The notes under the pieces: generated by a model
Databases searched by the model: none
Told to the model about the DNA's origin: nothing
The model's input: only the letters and a program-made list of their open reading frames with translations
DNA from: Papaver somniferum
Taxonomy: Eukaryota; Streptophyta; Magnoliopsida; Ranunculales; Papaveraceae
Assembly: GCF_003573695.1 (NCBI RefSeq)
Contig: NW_020621936.1
Span: forward strand, 2,046,001-2,110,000
Reading direction: 5' to 3'
Length of the DNA stretch: 64,000 nt
Made by a program: the position numbers and the translations under genes
Shown: positions 10,969-22,465 of the stretch, in pieces
Position numbering within the stretch: position 1 is the stretch's first letter
How the letters are laid out: each line of letters starts with the position of its first letter

Positions 10969-11661
10969 CATCACAGAGTAAACACGGTGAAAGAGAAGGA
11001 AACGTTCTTCGTAAAAGTTGGTGCAAAAGCAAAGAATCTATTCTGTCACTCTATCGTACATTCATACAAGAAAATTGAAGATTTTCATGACAATGTTTTG
11101 AGTAGAGTGTTCGCAAGAGACAGTGATGGAAGAGAAATTATGAACATTGCGAAAATCTCGCCACTAGAGGAGTGGCAGAAGCAGACTATTTCTTTTACCG
11201 CGGAAAAAGTCCCCGAAGGTGGAGAGGTACATGACAATCCTTGGTGGTAAAATTAGAAATTAATCCAAAATCGAAAGAAGATGAAGATGATGAAGCTGAA
11301 GACTCATGGGCAATTAATAGGATTCTAATCGATACATGAATCTCTGTGAACATCTTATTCTATCATACTTATAAAACCATGGGAGGGAGAGATGATGATC
11401 TTATACCATCAACATATAAGATATATGGTTTTAATGGAACAAGCCTAAAGGGGAGGTTACTATGCGAATTCCGTTGAAGGGAATATCTTCTGAAATCCTG
11501 TTCTGTGTTGTTGACGTAGAGTCACCCTACAATGCATTAATTGGTCGACCTTGGCTACATGGGATTCTAGGTGTAGCTTCAACTTTCCACCAGTGCATCA
11601 AATTCCCCCACCCCAGCGGTGTAGGAATCATAAAAAGGGATTGGGTTGAAGGAAAGAAATG
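10969..11661 (+). pseudogene. Aspartic protease region, copy 2, catalytic motif lost
   Basis: It is collinear with 2493-3185. The DTGS signature is destroyed: two G-to-T changes turn GGA-AGC into TGA-ATC, putting a stop immediately after Asp-Thr (near 11335). It shares with copy 1 the frame changes before and after the catalytic block. The GRPWLHGI segment is present (about 11535-11560). It breaks off at 11661 at the junction with the minus-strand gypsy element. Confidence 0.8.
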
Positions 11662-12404
11662 ATCGAGACATCCTTTAAGCTCTTGATAAAAAGTTTGAAG
11701 GGGTCGGGCTCCCAGTCACATCTCCTAGCCGGGGTTGGTTTGTTGGTTAGAACCAGTCCTCAGGACTTGTCAGAGTGAGGAGTGATTGGTTGCAAAAAGG
11801 ATTGCATGGTGAGACTTACTTGAGCTCGGAACCTCTTAATGTATGATGATGGGCTCTCTCCAGGAAGTTGTGTCACGTTGGCAAGCTGCAGGTGCGGTAA
11901 CAGACAGTCTTCAGGTCCGGACAGCTTGTTGGAGATTCTTTCGGGTATCGTAGCCGGTAGAGGACAAGCTCCCAGCGTTGCCTTGTTGTCATGTATCCAA
12001 GAGCGTCCCAGGACCATGTCGTAATTGGGATGCTCTTTGACTATGTAGAATGTTGCTTCCGTCGAGGCATCACCCAATTTGACTTCAAGATCGATGTATC
12101 CATATGCATCTCCAAGTTCTCCCTCTGGATTCTTAATCACAGTTGGGCTGCGAGTAGATTCTTTCCTTGAAATCCTTGCCGCCTTCAAGGTCTTGACAGT
12201 GATGATGTTGAATTCGGAGACCATATCAATCAATGTGTTATCGAAATCAACATCCTTCAAACAAGCGACGGTTGGGAGTCCCAGTTTCCCTTGCTTGCAT
12301 CTTCCAGTAAAGACTGAGGTTTCGAGACCGCTTCCCTTTCTAGATACAAACACCTGCCTGAGACAACGCGGTTGAGGGCTGCAAATATGTCCTGACGCTG
12401 CGCC
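11662..12404 (-). pseudogene. Protease of the minus-strand gypsy element, with a gag-like tail
   Basis: An ORF at 12428-11760 covers the protease. The catalytic motif reads LIDMVSEFNIIT where family members have LIDTGS, so the active-site Thr-Gly is lost. The later block YDMVLGRSWIHDN is well kept. Downstream, at about 11880-11800, the same frame runs into LPGESPSSYIKRFRAQ, which looks like the conserved helix of a gypsy gag core rather than the protease-RT linker. That order suggests rearrangement or fusion with another element before the break at 11662. Confidence 0.7.
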
Positions 12405-14146
12405 TTGGAGAAATATAAAATCTCGCACAAACGTTCCATCATAGATTGTACAGTCTTGCGAACAGAATCCCCGGAAATCATGCAGTTCCTGATAGGGAGA
12501 GGATCTCTATTAACACTTTCGTTTCCAAGCTGGAGTTCTCCTGCCTCTATCTTTTCTTTGAAGATTTTTTTCAGCTTGTTGCAGTCTTTGGTCGGATAAT
12601 GGACAAACCTATGGTAGCGGTATTACTTGGGGTCCGCCATGTCTTTCTCAGTTGGCGGGCGTCTGATAGGAGGCATCTTGATAGCATCGTCTTGAATCCA
12701 TGCCTCCAAGAGTTCCATTACTTCACTCATGGGAAATTGGAAGCCTGCATCTTCGGTGTCTTGTGAAGGAGTCTTGCCTGTTCCTTTTTGAGACGAGGTT
12801 GTGTGTCCCGGAGCCGCACGCTTGGGTTTTCGTTCCGTTGTTGGATCTTTCCTTTTTCCTCCTTTGTCTACTACACTGACAGAAGGACCAGTGTTGTATT
12901 GCTTGTTCGTGAGAAGCCTGCTTCCTTGACTCTCACGTGGATCTTCGTTTCGAACAACCCTGGTTCTCTCTAGCAATGCTTGGGCAGTTGTGGTTGAACG
13001 CTTGGCAGCTTCATGGAGTTCGGAGAACGTCCGAAATCCCAGATTCTCCAATAAAACGTGGTATATGGGTATCATCCCGTTGATGCACAGTTCTACCAAC
13101 TGACGTTCAGTGATGTTCGGATCATGACAATCTAGTGCTTGACTTCTGAACCTCTTGACGAAGTCGTTCGGATGTTCGTTGTTCCGCTGAGAGACTTTCC
13201 CCAGATCTGAAAAGGTGATTTGCTCGGACACGAAGAAGTACTTTTTATCAAAAACGCTGACCATCTCGTCCCAATTGGATATGATGTTAGGCGCGATGTT
13301 GTTGTACCAGGTGTACGCCCTCCCCGTAAGTAATTTCGAGAATTCTTTCAGACGGAGAACACGATTGTATTCATGCTCTCCCAAAGATTCTAAGAATCGA
13401 GAGATGTGTTCGTGAGCGTTACCAGTACCATCGTAGATGGAGAACTGAGGAGAGTTGTATCCTCTTGGAAGAGGAATTCGTTGCACATATTGAGGGTACG
13501 GCGGCTAATGTTGGTGCGCCTCCATAATGTTTCCTTTGTCTCGGTTTTGGAGAAGTCGTTCCAGGTCTTCACGCGTGATGACGTTGGATGGACGGTCCAT
13601 CTCCCTTGGGCGTTCAGGAGCAACGCGATCTTCTTCATTCATGTGGGTATGAGTGGAAACGCCTGCTATGAATGTATTGAAGGCATCCCTTGGTGGCTCT
13701 AGGGGTTGCCGTGAGTCATGTGGAAATTATTCAGTTAAGGTTTTAAGAAAAGTGAGTACCTCTTTCTGAGTTGCAGCCATATCCGTTTGAGTCTTAGCAA
13801 GAGCTTCCTGCCTCTCCATCAAGTCTTCTATGGTAATAGGAGATGGTCCTCCTCTTGCTCCTCCGGATCCTCGTCCTGATGAAGGAGTGGAAGTTGTTGA
13901 TCTGGTGATCGCCGGAGGCGTTACACTTGAGGCGATGCCGGGATTCGCGGCTGCTCTGGCTCTGGTGATAGGAGGCGTTACGCTTACTGGGACCTCTCCT
14001 GCTCCGCTGGAGTTGGTGGTAGAAGAGACGACTCCACGAGATGTATTGACTACAGTAGCTTCACTGACAGGTACATCAATATTGAGAGTGTTATCTGCAC
14101 TAGATCCTTCAGAATTGATTGTTGATCCTGACCTAAGTTCTACCAT
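12405..14146 (-). pseudogene. gag of the minus-strand gypsy element
   Basis: It starts at ATG 14146 (MVELRSGS) with a low-complexity Ser/Thr/Pro/Gly N-terminus and a short coiled coil. The frame continues past TAA 13727-13729 and a TAG near 13504 into the Retrotrans_gag core (about 13490-13000), which contains YTWYNNIAPN, NDFVKRFR and WDEMVSVFDKKYF. A Lys/Pro-rich linker follows. TAA at 12623-12625 falls where the YCRYHR knuckle should be; YHRFVHYPTKDC is still visible after it. The last part (to about 12405) carries LCEILYFSKAQRQDIFAALN, a segment also recognisable in the gag remnant near 41810-41910. At least three in-frame stops make it non-functional. Confidence 0.82.
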
Positions 14147-14251
14147 CTTGAAACAGGTTGATGATTTAATTGAATCTAAGATCTACCCCTTCGAAATTTA
14201 TGAAATTGAATCAGATTTTGAAGAAATTGACTTTACAACCGAGAGATTAAC

Positions 14252-14269
14252 CTCCCACTGTGGTCGCCA
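14252..14269 (-). other. Primer binding site of the minus-strand gypsy element
   Basis: On the minus strand it reads TGGCGACCACAGTGGGAG and lies 2 bp after the LTR end. The same 18 bases occur at 41381-41398. Confidence 0.8.
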
Positions 14270-14271
14270 AT

Positions 14272-16906
14272 TGTTTATGGGTGAAAACTATTTCTGTCGG
14301 TTTTGGTAATTTCGGGTGTGTGAATGAGAAATGAAATTTAAACCCTAAACAAATGCACTGCACAGGAGTGCTTGTGATTCGAGAAATCAATCTGTACAAT
14401 TCTATCCTAAACCAAGAAATGGCCGTTCCATACTTGCTTCGGTCACAAAGTGAAGGAGATGGAGTTGATCTTAGGGAGGGAAGCGAAGAAGGTGTTGAGA
14501 TTGTGGAGGTGTTGGCTGTGTATGACTTGTATCAGAAAGCTGAACTGGCTTGCAGAATGTAAGATATCAATTTTGGTGTTTGGATACAATTGTATCAACA
14601 CTTGGTTTCTGTTGTCTTGTTCTGGAAATAGGGAGGAGAACCTATTTATATAAGTCATTGTGCCTTACCCACGTCTATCGTGGGAAGTGGAGGAATTGGA
14701 GTGATGGAGTAGTGGAGTTGCGTGTGTTAGTGTCACACGATTAGTCTTGCCCACTTTTCCCATCATCACTAACCGTCCATGTCTTCATAACACGTTCTTG
14801 TGATGGCGCATTGTGCGCTGCACGCTGTAAACCGCCAGATCAATACCCCAGTATGTATCCCCAGTTTGTGACATTATTAATGTCTCGAGTGTGGATCGTG
14901 GGACCCACAGAAAGCAGCATGTGATGCTAGATTAAATAACTAAGTTATTTAGGAAGTCGATATTTGTGAAATATCGTGAGCATTCTATGTATGTAATGCA
15001 TCGAATATATTCAGCGTGTATGAAGCATTGCTGTTTTAAGGCTTAACGGAGTAAGTCGCGGAAAATTGCATCACGTCCAGCCATCTTCGAGTGATCGTTT
15101 GGAGGCTGTACAGGTAAGCCCTGACTTGGCCGATAACTATGTGTGGAAGAGTGATGGACGGTGATCGTGGTGATACTCACTGGTAGCCTAACTCTTTTCT
15201 TAGGCTGTCCGTCCAGGGTGGTGAAGTTGGACGGACGAGATGGCTTGCAACCCACATCTGCGACCGTCGGATTAGGGTTTAGGAAGTGCTCAAACACCAA
15301 CCTTTAGCTTGGTCGAATCCAAGCATGGGACACGTTTTTGGCAGGGACGATTGGGCATGCGTGTAGGCGGCATGCTGGTTTAGGTGTCTGTACCTCACTG
15401 TCCCTTGGAGATGCGATCTAAGCCACTCAATTTTTCTGGCAAAGAGGAGTGGTTGACATCGATTTGCGACAGAAACCCATGCCACAAAGGAATTGAATAC
15501 CGCACGTCGTGCCTACTTTGGGCGCGCGTTTCGAGACGACCAACCATGGTCGGTCTTGGCCGATCAGTCAGGCGTGCAGTCGGCAGGCCAGTGTACACGT
15601 TCGTACCTCACAGTCCCGTAAAGATGTGATCTAAGCCACTCAATTTGTCCGGCAAAGTTGAGTGGTCGAGATCGATTTGCTATTGAAAACGCGCGGCCAT
15701 GCCTTATTTGGGCGCACAAATCGAGACGACCAACCATAGTTGGTCTTGACCGATTAGGTTATGTATGTAGGCGGGCCCACGGTGATTGTGTTGACATGCT
15801 CTGGGCCCTTTGAATCTACATCTACGCCCTCCGTCTATACCTGCGAAGATGGATGGTTGAGACTGATTTGCGACACATGTGATGTGCCGCAAACCCTAAT
15901 TAGGATTTCACGTCCACGCTGCTTTGGCTGGCAAGCCACGCTTCTCCTTTAGGGAGGCCGACCATGTGGGGCCCATGTTGGGCCGGTGGTGATCGCGTCA
16001 ATACTTTCCTGGTGGCTATGGGTCTGATCTAAGCCATCCAATCATGTCGGTGAAATTGGATGGTCGTGATCAATTTGGTACCTTTAGTGGAATTTCCTGT
16101 GACCCTCAATTCTTCACGCTGACACAACTTCGGACAATCGTATATTGCAATCTGGTCAGGTTAAGGAAGATTCGGTCATGCAGGTAGGAAGAAGGTCCGT
16201 CGGTGTACACCATGGCGCTTGTTCGACCGGCTTTGGGATGATCCACGCCATCCAACCACGCCGGTGAAGTTGGACGGACGTGATGAACTTGAGACTGCCA
16301 TAGGCGGCCTTTGTTTGTACGATTCCTCCAAGCTGATCCATACCAGTCTGGACATCCAACTTCAGGCTGGTGTTCGGTGGTAGTTTTGGAGGCATGGTAG
16401 GTATTCGACCGACCAGGGCATAAGTGGTCCCCCTGGTGGTCATTAATGTAGTAGCCTTCTCCTGCTGTGGATCGTCTAGGCTGGTTAAATCATACGGCCA
16501 ACTTGCGTGGTCGTGATTGTTTCTGAGACTGATATGGTCAGTCCAGATTCAAATATGCTTAATCGGGCTAGGATAACACACCGAGAGTTGTAGCCTGTAC
16601 AGGTATTTCGTGCATGCCTCATTAGTGACACTTGGAGATTCGTGTTACTCTGCTGAGAGTAACACTCAGTCGTCATGTCGCACCAATAATGAGAGTTCAG
16701 TGGGAACAACGCAGGAAATACAAGGCTGGTCATGATGCCATAAATTTATAGGGTACATGGGATTGTTGCTACATGCTCCATTCTAAGTAAATTAGCGAAG
16801 TAAAGAAGTATTCATCATTTTATCAGTGGCTTTATCCTTTGCAGGATATCAGTGCATAATTTTGGCTTTTATAATTTTAGCCTTAAATGAAAATCCACCA
16901 TCAACA
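14272..16906 (-). repeat. 5' LTR of the minus-strand gypsy element (about 2.6 kb)
   Basis: On the minus strand it begins TGTTGATGGTGG and ends AAACA beside the primer site. Inside, at about 15180-16520, there are at least six diverged subrepeats around CCA(T/C)CCAAT...GGTGAAGTTGGA(C/T)GG...GTGAT, each with a short inverted repeat. ORFs drawn in this stretch are not protein-like. Confidence 0.8.
15180..16520. repeat. Subrepeat array inside the gypsy LTR
   Basis: The motif TGATCTAAGCCA(C/T)(T/C)CAAT, then 10-12 bp, then GTTGGATGG/GAGTGGT and (C/G)GTGATC(A/G)ATTTG is seen near 15200, 15415, 15625, 15850, 16025, 16235 and 16470. Spacing is roughly 200-240 bp. The arms CCAATC...GTTGG can pair as hairpins. 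The units are strongly diverged. Confidence 0.65.
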
Positions 16907-16955
16907 AGTGGAAAAGTTTTAGATTGAGGTATATTTGGGTACCCTCGTCTTTTCA
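16907..16955 (+). repeat. Remnant of the copia A 5' LTR
   Basis: It matches the last 49 bp of the 3' LTR (33438-33486) with a few differences (TTTTAGATTGAGGTATATTT is shared). It abuts the first base of the minus-strand gypsy LTR at 16906, as expected if that element inserted into this LTR and the other side was later deleted. Confidence 0.82.
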
Positions 16956-16957
16956 AT

Positions 16958-16971
16958 TGGTATCAGAGCAG
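16958..16971 (+). other. Primer binding site of copia A (initiator tRNA-Met)
   Basis: TGGTATCAGAGCAG lies two bases after the LTR end CA. This is the standard complement of plant initiator tRNA-Met used by copia elements. Confidence 0.92.
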
Positions 16972-17040
16972 AAAAACACGAAAAGATCTAACAATCTGTG
17001 TTTGGTGCGATCCAACCTATAAGAAATTGAATCAGATGAA

Positions 17041-17420
17041 CGATTCGATTAACGTTTTAAAGATATAGATGGTCTGAAAGAAGATTCTGAAGAATATTCC
17101 TCTGCTCTTGTTAAAATGTTAGATAAAGATATTGAACAGAACCAATCATATACTGATGAGATCAGTAATATCATGATTGATATAAAACTAGTGAAAAACA
17201 CAGAAGTGTCTAAATCAAGAGATTCTCAAAGATGTTCAATTCTTTCATCCAGGCATCTTAAACAGTCTAATAAGAGTCAGACCAGGAACCATTTTCAAAA
17301 GGGATGGAATTGTTTAATTCAGAAGATTTTTTTTACAAAATGTCTGGTTAACTGTGTTAAGAAACTTTTTAAGAACTTAAAAAACCATCCTAAATCTGGT
17401 GAACAATGTCTTTGAGCATT
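17041..17420 (+). pseudogene. Decayed, internally deleted copia gag
   Basis: Only about 380 bp separate the primer region from the protease, against well over 1 kb in complete relatives. An ORF at 17116-17415 is Lys/Ser-rich with no zinc knuckle. By position it should be the gag remnant. I see no diagnostic gag motif, so the call rests on context. Confidence 0.5.
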
Positions 17421-20083
17421 TGCACTTAAAACAACCTCACAATTCCAATGGTTTCTAGATAGTGGGTATAGTAGACATATGACAGGTGATCTGTCTTGGT
17501 TTACAAAACAGAAGACTACAAAGGAGGATCAGTAACCTTTAGAGATGGAAGCAGTTGTCTCATTAGCAAAAAGGGTACTATCAAACTTCCAGGTATTCCC
17601 GAAATCCATGATGTTGTTTATGTTAAAGGAATGAAAGATAATCTTCTGTCTGTTAGTCAAATTTGTGATAAAGGTCACAAAGTTATCTTTAATATGAGAG
17701 GTTGTGATATTGAAGATAAGTCCGGAAAAGTAATTTTTCGAGGACGTAGAAGTATGAATAATAGTTATCTCCTTGATATACAATCCAATTTATACTGTAA
17801 CTTGACTAAGGTTGAGTCAACTCATTTGTGGCATGAACGCTTTGGTCATATCAACTACCGAATGCTAGGAAAGCTCATTAATCGTGAACTTGTCAAAGGC
17901 GTTCCAAAAATTAACACTAAAGTATAAAGTGTTTGTGGTGCATGCCAAAAGGGTAAGCAAGGAAAAACTCCACACAAACTTTCTCGAGACATAGCCACTC
18001 GTGATCCTCTCGATCTTATTCATATGGATCTATTTGGTCCAATCCAACAAGCATCTGTTGGAGAAAATAAGTATGCTTTAGTAATGGTAGATGACTATAC
18101 ACGTTTCACATGGGTTGCTTTTTTGAAGCAAAAGAATGACACTCTTGAGGAGTTCAAAATTATTGTGAATAGAATTCAAAATGAACAAGGTCGCAAGCTT
18201 AAGAAGATAAGAAGCGATCGTGGTACATAATTCAAGGATACGAAAGTATATGAATACTGTAATAGTCTTGGAATTAGTCATCAATTCTCTTCTCCTATTA
18301 CACCTCAGGAAAATGGTGTAGCTGAGAGAACGAATATAAATATTCCAGAAATGGCAAGAGTAATGCTTCACAATAAAAACCTACCATTAACTTTCTGGGG
18401 GGAAGATGTATTTACATCCTGTTATCTTATAAACAAAGTCTATTTAAGATTTAAAACTCTAAATATCCCATATGAATTATGGTATGGAAGAAAACTCAAT
18501 CTAAGCTATAGCAAATGCTATATTCTCAAAGAAAAAGAACATAGAGGAAAGTTTGATTCCAAAAGTGATGAAGGAATTTTTCTTGGTTATGCTTCTGACC
18601 GTCATGGTATACAATCTCAGAACCAAATTCATGATGGAATCAATCAACGTGGTTATTGATGACATAAGCGATTTTTGCCAAGACAATCACACTGCAACAG
18701 AGCTTCCTCCCTCTGAAACTGTTATTAAAGAAAAACATACTGAAGTCATACCATCAGTTGTTCCTTTAATTAGTGACACGGATGATAAAGACGATAATGA
18801 ACAACCCAATGATACCGAAAATATTGTATAAAAACCTGTTAAACGGGTACATCAAAGACACTCTTCTGAAGACATCATTAGAGATGCCAATGCTAGAGTT
18901 ATGACTCGAAGAGAACTTCAGAACGTCTGTCACTATTCAGGTTTTGTTTCTTCAATAGAACGAAAAACATTGAGGAATTACTCAGTGAACCTGCTTGGGT
19001 AAACTCAATGCTCGATGAACTTAATCAGTTTAAAAGACAAGAAGTGTGGGAACTTGTTCCTAAGCCGACAGGAATAAACATTGTTGGAACAAAGTGGATC
19101 TACAAGAAAAAATCAGACGAATTCGGGATGATTGTCAGAAACAAAGCTAGGCTCGTTGCTCAAGGATATTCTCAAATTGAAGGTATTGATTTTGATGAAA
19201 CTTTTTCTCTTGTTGCTCGTTTAGAAGCAATAAGACTGTTACTTGCTTATGTTTGCTATCTTAAGATAAAACTTTTTCAAATGGATATTAAATCTGCATT
19301 TCTGAATGGGGATTTAAAAGAAGAGGTATTTGTTGCTCATCCTAAAGGATTTGAAGATCCATTATTCCCAGATTATGTCTTTAAACTTAAGAAGGCATTG
19401 TATGGTCTAAAATAAGCTCCAAGAGCTTGGTATGATAAGCTGACATCCTTCCTACTTCAAAAAGGATTCTCTAGAGGTGGTGCTGATAAGACACTTTCAA
19501 ATGGAGTGGAAAAAATGTACTTGTAGCACAAATATATGTAGATGACATCATCTATGGATCCACCTCAAAATCTCTAACAAATGAATTCCTGAATCTTATG
19601 AGTGGAGAATTCGAAATGAGTAATGTTGGAGAACTATCATATTTTCTTGGTTTGCAAATACAACAACAAGAAAACAGTATTCTTCTTTCTCAAGAAAAAT
19701 ATGCAAGGAATTTAGATGAAAAATTTGAACTAAAAAGTGCAACACCTATGGAAACTCTGATGCCAACTACTGGAAAACTTCAATCGAATCCAGGAGAAAA
19801 TTCAGTTGATCAAAAACTATATAGATCTATGATAGGAAGCTTGTTATACCTAACTGCAACTAGACCAGACATTGCCTTTAGAGTGGGATGTTGTGCTAGA
19901 TTCCAAGCAGATCCTAAAGAATCACATCTCAAAGATGTAAAACGAATCATTAGATACGTAAATGGTACACTAGATTATTGTCTATCATACTCTATGGATA
20001 CGAACAACAGCCTTGCTGCCTATTCAGATGCTGATTGGGAAGGATGTGTACAAGATCGTAAAATCACCTCTAGTGGTTACTTC
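17421..20083 (+). pseudogene. copia A pol: protease, integrase, RT, first part of RNase H
   Basis: Protease: WFLDSGYSRHMTGD, Asp codon at 17458-17460; the usual Cys after DSG is Tyr. A frameshift follows near 17500. GAG-pre-integrase zinc finger: HLWHERFGH and CGACQKGKQ (17825-17960), with a TAA between them. Integrase catalytic triad: Asp in MDLFGP (18027), Asp in RSDRG (18216), Glu in NGVAER (18324); a stop at 18228-18230 stands where GTEF has Glu. [22 protein letters not shown], a TAA after ALYGLK (19413), then YVDD at 19535-19546. RNase H begins at about 19800 (LYRSMIGSLLYLTATRPDI) and runs to SSGYF at 20083, where element B starts. Many stops and frameshifts show it is inactive. Confidence 0.9.
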
Positions 20084-20734
20084 TGTTAGAGCATTGCTCG
20101 GTCGAACTCGCATGCATTGCTATCTCAAGCATGTTTGTCAATGTTAGTGATCAAAACTATAAGTCTTGATTTCTAGCCTACATAGCTAAAGGTCTCGGAC
20201 TAGGATAGAAAGTGTAGTTGAGCTCACGAACTCCATGAAAATCATCATACAAGACGAAGGACTACTCAAGGAACTGGTGGATCTTCATTGACTGAAAGGT
20301 ATGTGGAGACTTGAACTTATCTGTCACTCAAAAGTCTATCTATTCTATTTCCTACTCTTGAGACAAAAGTCATTTTGATATATAGACTTTTATTATCCAC
20401 ATTTGCTATTTAGAGCCGAGTTTATCTCGCATATCTATTTCTCGAAATATGTGTTGGTAAGCTTTCGCTTTAGCCGAATTCATCTTTACCTAGTGACGAG
20501 AGTCATGTTATGTTTCAAACACTTTGAAATTGCTCTGACGAAAAATGGTCTGTGAATAACGGCTATATTCGTCCTCTGAGAATGTTTCAATGATTGAAAT
20601 GAGAGTTTAGATTACATAACCGTTGATAGGATATAAGCATTGTTGTGGAAACACATATATGTATAAGTCCTTATTCCTTGAACCAAAGTTTGCGAACTTT
20701 GTTGATCAATAGAAATGGAAGCGGCGTGAGCCAA

Positions 20735-20860
20735 GTCCGCGAACTCAGTCCGCGAACTGGCGGAAGTTCTCGACCCGAGAATTTCTGCTGGAGTTTGTGA
20801 ACTCCTTCCATGAGCTTAAGTCCGCGAACCCAGTCCGCGAACTTGAGAAGGTTATATCTA
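20735..20860. repeat. CCGCGAACT motif cluster in the copia B LTR
   Basis: GTCCGCGAACT and close variants occur five times within about 125 bp, with an internal TTCTCGACCCGAGAA palindrome. The same cluster, partly mutated, is at 27068-27185 in the 3' LTR. Its position about 450-570 bp before the TATA box would fit a promoter-proximal regulatory array. Confidence 0.6.
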
Positions 20861-21308
20861 AAGTCGCTTGTTCTTGAACTAATGTTTAAATAAACTAAGG
20901 AATGCTTTTGCAAACCGTGGATATAAAGTTCATGAACCGATTCGAGTGAATCAAATCGATTTTGCTTCGATTGTATCTTGTGTAGTTACATAAGATCTAA
21001 GCATTTGAACAACTCTCTAACTAGTTCATTTGAGTCATTTGAACTAGTTATGGTGAAAAAGAATATGGTTGATATGAAAGTAATCATATGGCTAACCATT
21101 TGGTTGACTTGTTGAACCAACAAATGTTAATGTTTAGGTACGGTTCATAAACCCAAAATTGGACATTTCATTTGTGTGTGACAAGATAAGTTTTCGATCT
21201 AACGGTTGAGAAATATTAGCTTGAATCTAATCAGGTTTTCATCTAACGGTGAATATTGAATACTTTGTTACTAAGATAACATTGATTGAAAACCCTGATT
21301 TGAAAGTG

Positions 21309-21315
21309 TATATAA
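21309..21315 (+). promoter_or_regulatory. TATA box in copia B 5' LTR
   Basis: GTATATAAGGGAGAAC context. The same box is at 27645-27651 in the 3' LTR. Confidence 0.6.
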
Positions 21316-22465
21316 GGGAGAACTCTAGAAACTGGGAAACCTAATACCCACACATTCTGTATGATACTAGTTGTGCTAAGCTAGAGTCGATTCTCCTTTA
21401 ACCTTTGGCTTCTTCTTCTAAACCAGGTTAACGACTTAAAGACTTCGTTGGGATTGCGAAGCCAGACCGACACTACTTTTCTTGTAGTTGTGTGATCTGA
21501 TCTTGCATCTTCTATTATTACAAGTACGATTGAAATAATTGGCTCGAGATTTTATATCTCCAATAGGAAAGATAGAAAAGAAGTCACAAACATCTTCGTC
21601 TCATCGTTTGTGATTCCACAATATCTTTTTTCGCTCCGTCGATTAAGATTATTGTGAGGTGATTAATAATATTAAGCTGTTCTTCGGGAATATAAGTCTG
21701 GTATTATTGATTGGTTCCTGTTCACCTTGATTTATCAAAAGACGGAACAAAACTCATAGGTATATTCGTGGGAGACAGATTTAACTATTAGCGTAGACTT
21801 TTCTGTGCGATACAGATTTGTTTATTAAAGTCTCCGAATTTTTTTTGGGTCGTAACAACTCTTAATTGTGGGTGAGATCAGCTAAGGGAATCAAGTGCGC
21901 AGTATTCTACTGGGATCAGAGGCGTAGGAGCATAACCGTACCTTGGATCAGTGAGAGATTGGTTGGGCTTCAACTACATTCCAGAACAAAGTTAATTTGG
22001 AGTAGGCTAGTGTCTGTAGCGGCTTAATACAGTGTGTGTTCAATCTGGACTAGGTCCCGGGGTTTTTCTGCATTTACGGTTTCCTCGTTAACAAAATTTC
22101 TGGTGTCTGTGTTATTTCAGTTTCCGCATTATATTGTTTTATCTTTATAATTGAAATAATACAGGTTGTATGTTAGTTCAATCAATTAGAATATTCGACC
22201 TTTTGGTTGTTGATTTAAATTGATTGACACTTGGATATTGGTCTTTGGTACCATCTAAGTTATCTCTCTTTGATAAAGACTCGCAGATTTCTATTTGCTT
22301 GAGTAAAGATCAAATCGAGAGATTGAGATATAAACTCTTTGATATACTTTTATCTAGATTGAGTCTGACTGTCTAGTTGATTCTCTAGAAAGTATGTTGG
22401 AGTTTTTCCATACAAATTGCTAATCGAATTGTTGGGTGTGGTTGTTAGACCCTCGCTTTTTCAAT

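Larger units (their letters stand above)
8426..11661 (+). mobile_element. Second copy of the gag-protease half of the same gypsy element, truncated at 11661
   Basis: Sequence from 8462 onward repeats 1-3185 with few differences (offset 8461 at the start, drifting by small indels to about 8476). Homology ends at AAATG at 11661; copy 1 continues with TTACGAAAC, whereas here unrelated DNA starts. The copy sits directly downstream of the LTR, so one LTR serves as 3' LTR of the left copy and 5' LTR of this one. Confidence 0.85.
11662..16906 (-). mobile_element. 5' half of a minus-strand Ty3/gypsy element (LTR, PBS, gag, protease)
   Basis: Read right to left: LTR 16906-14272, primer site, gag from ATG 14146, protease to about 11850, then a break at 11662. 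The LTR begins TGTTGATGGTGGATTTTCA. The primer site (TGGCGACCACAGTGGGAG) is identical to that of the Tat element at 41381, and the U5 region (14340-14430) matches that element's LTR near 41190-41290. The two are therefore related families. RT, RNase H, integrase and the 3' LTR are missing. Confidence 0.82.
20084..22463 (+). repeat. 5' LTR of copia B
   Basis: It begins TGTTAGAGCATTGCTCGG and ends GCTTTTTCA. A TATA box (TATATAA, 21309-21315) lies before the likely RNA start. A cluster of CCGCGAACT motifs (20735-20855) forms direct and partly palindromic repeats. The end block GGTCCCGGGGTTTTTCTGC (22053 on) is shared with copia A's LTR. Confidence 0.93.

Noticed and set aside
15043..16733. Several 60-95-residue ORFs on both strands
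   Set aside because: They lie in the subrepeat array of a gypsy LTR and show no protein-like conservation between units.
16907..16955. Reading 16740-16955 as one copia 5' LTR
   Set aside because: Only the last 49 bp match the copia 3' LTR. Everything to the left belongs to the gypsy LTR, whose TG end is at 16906.
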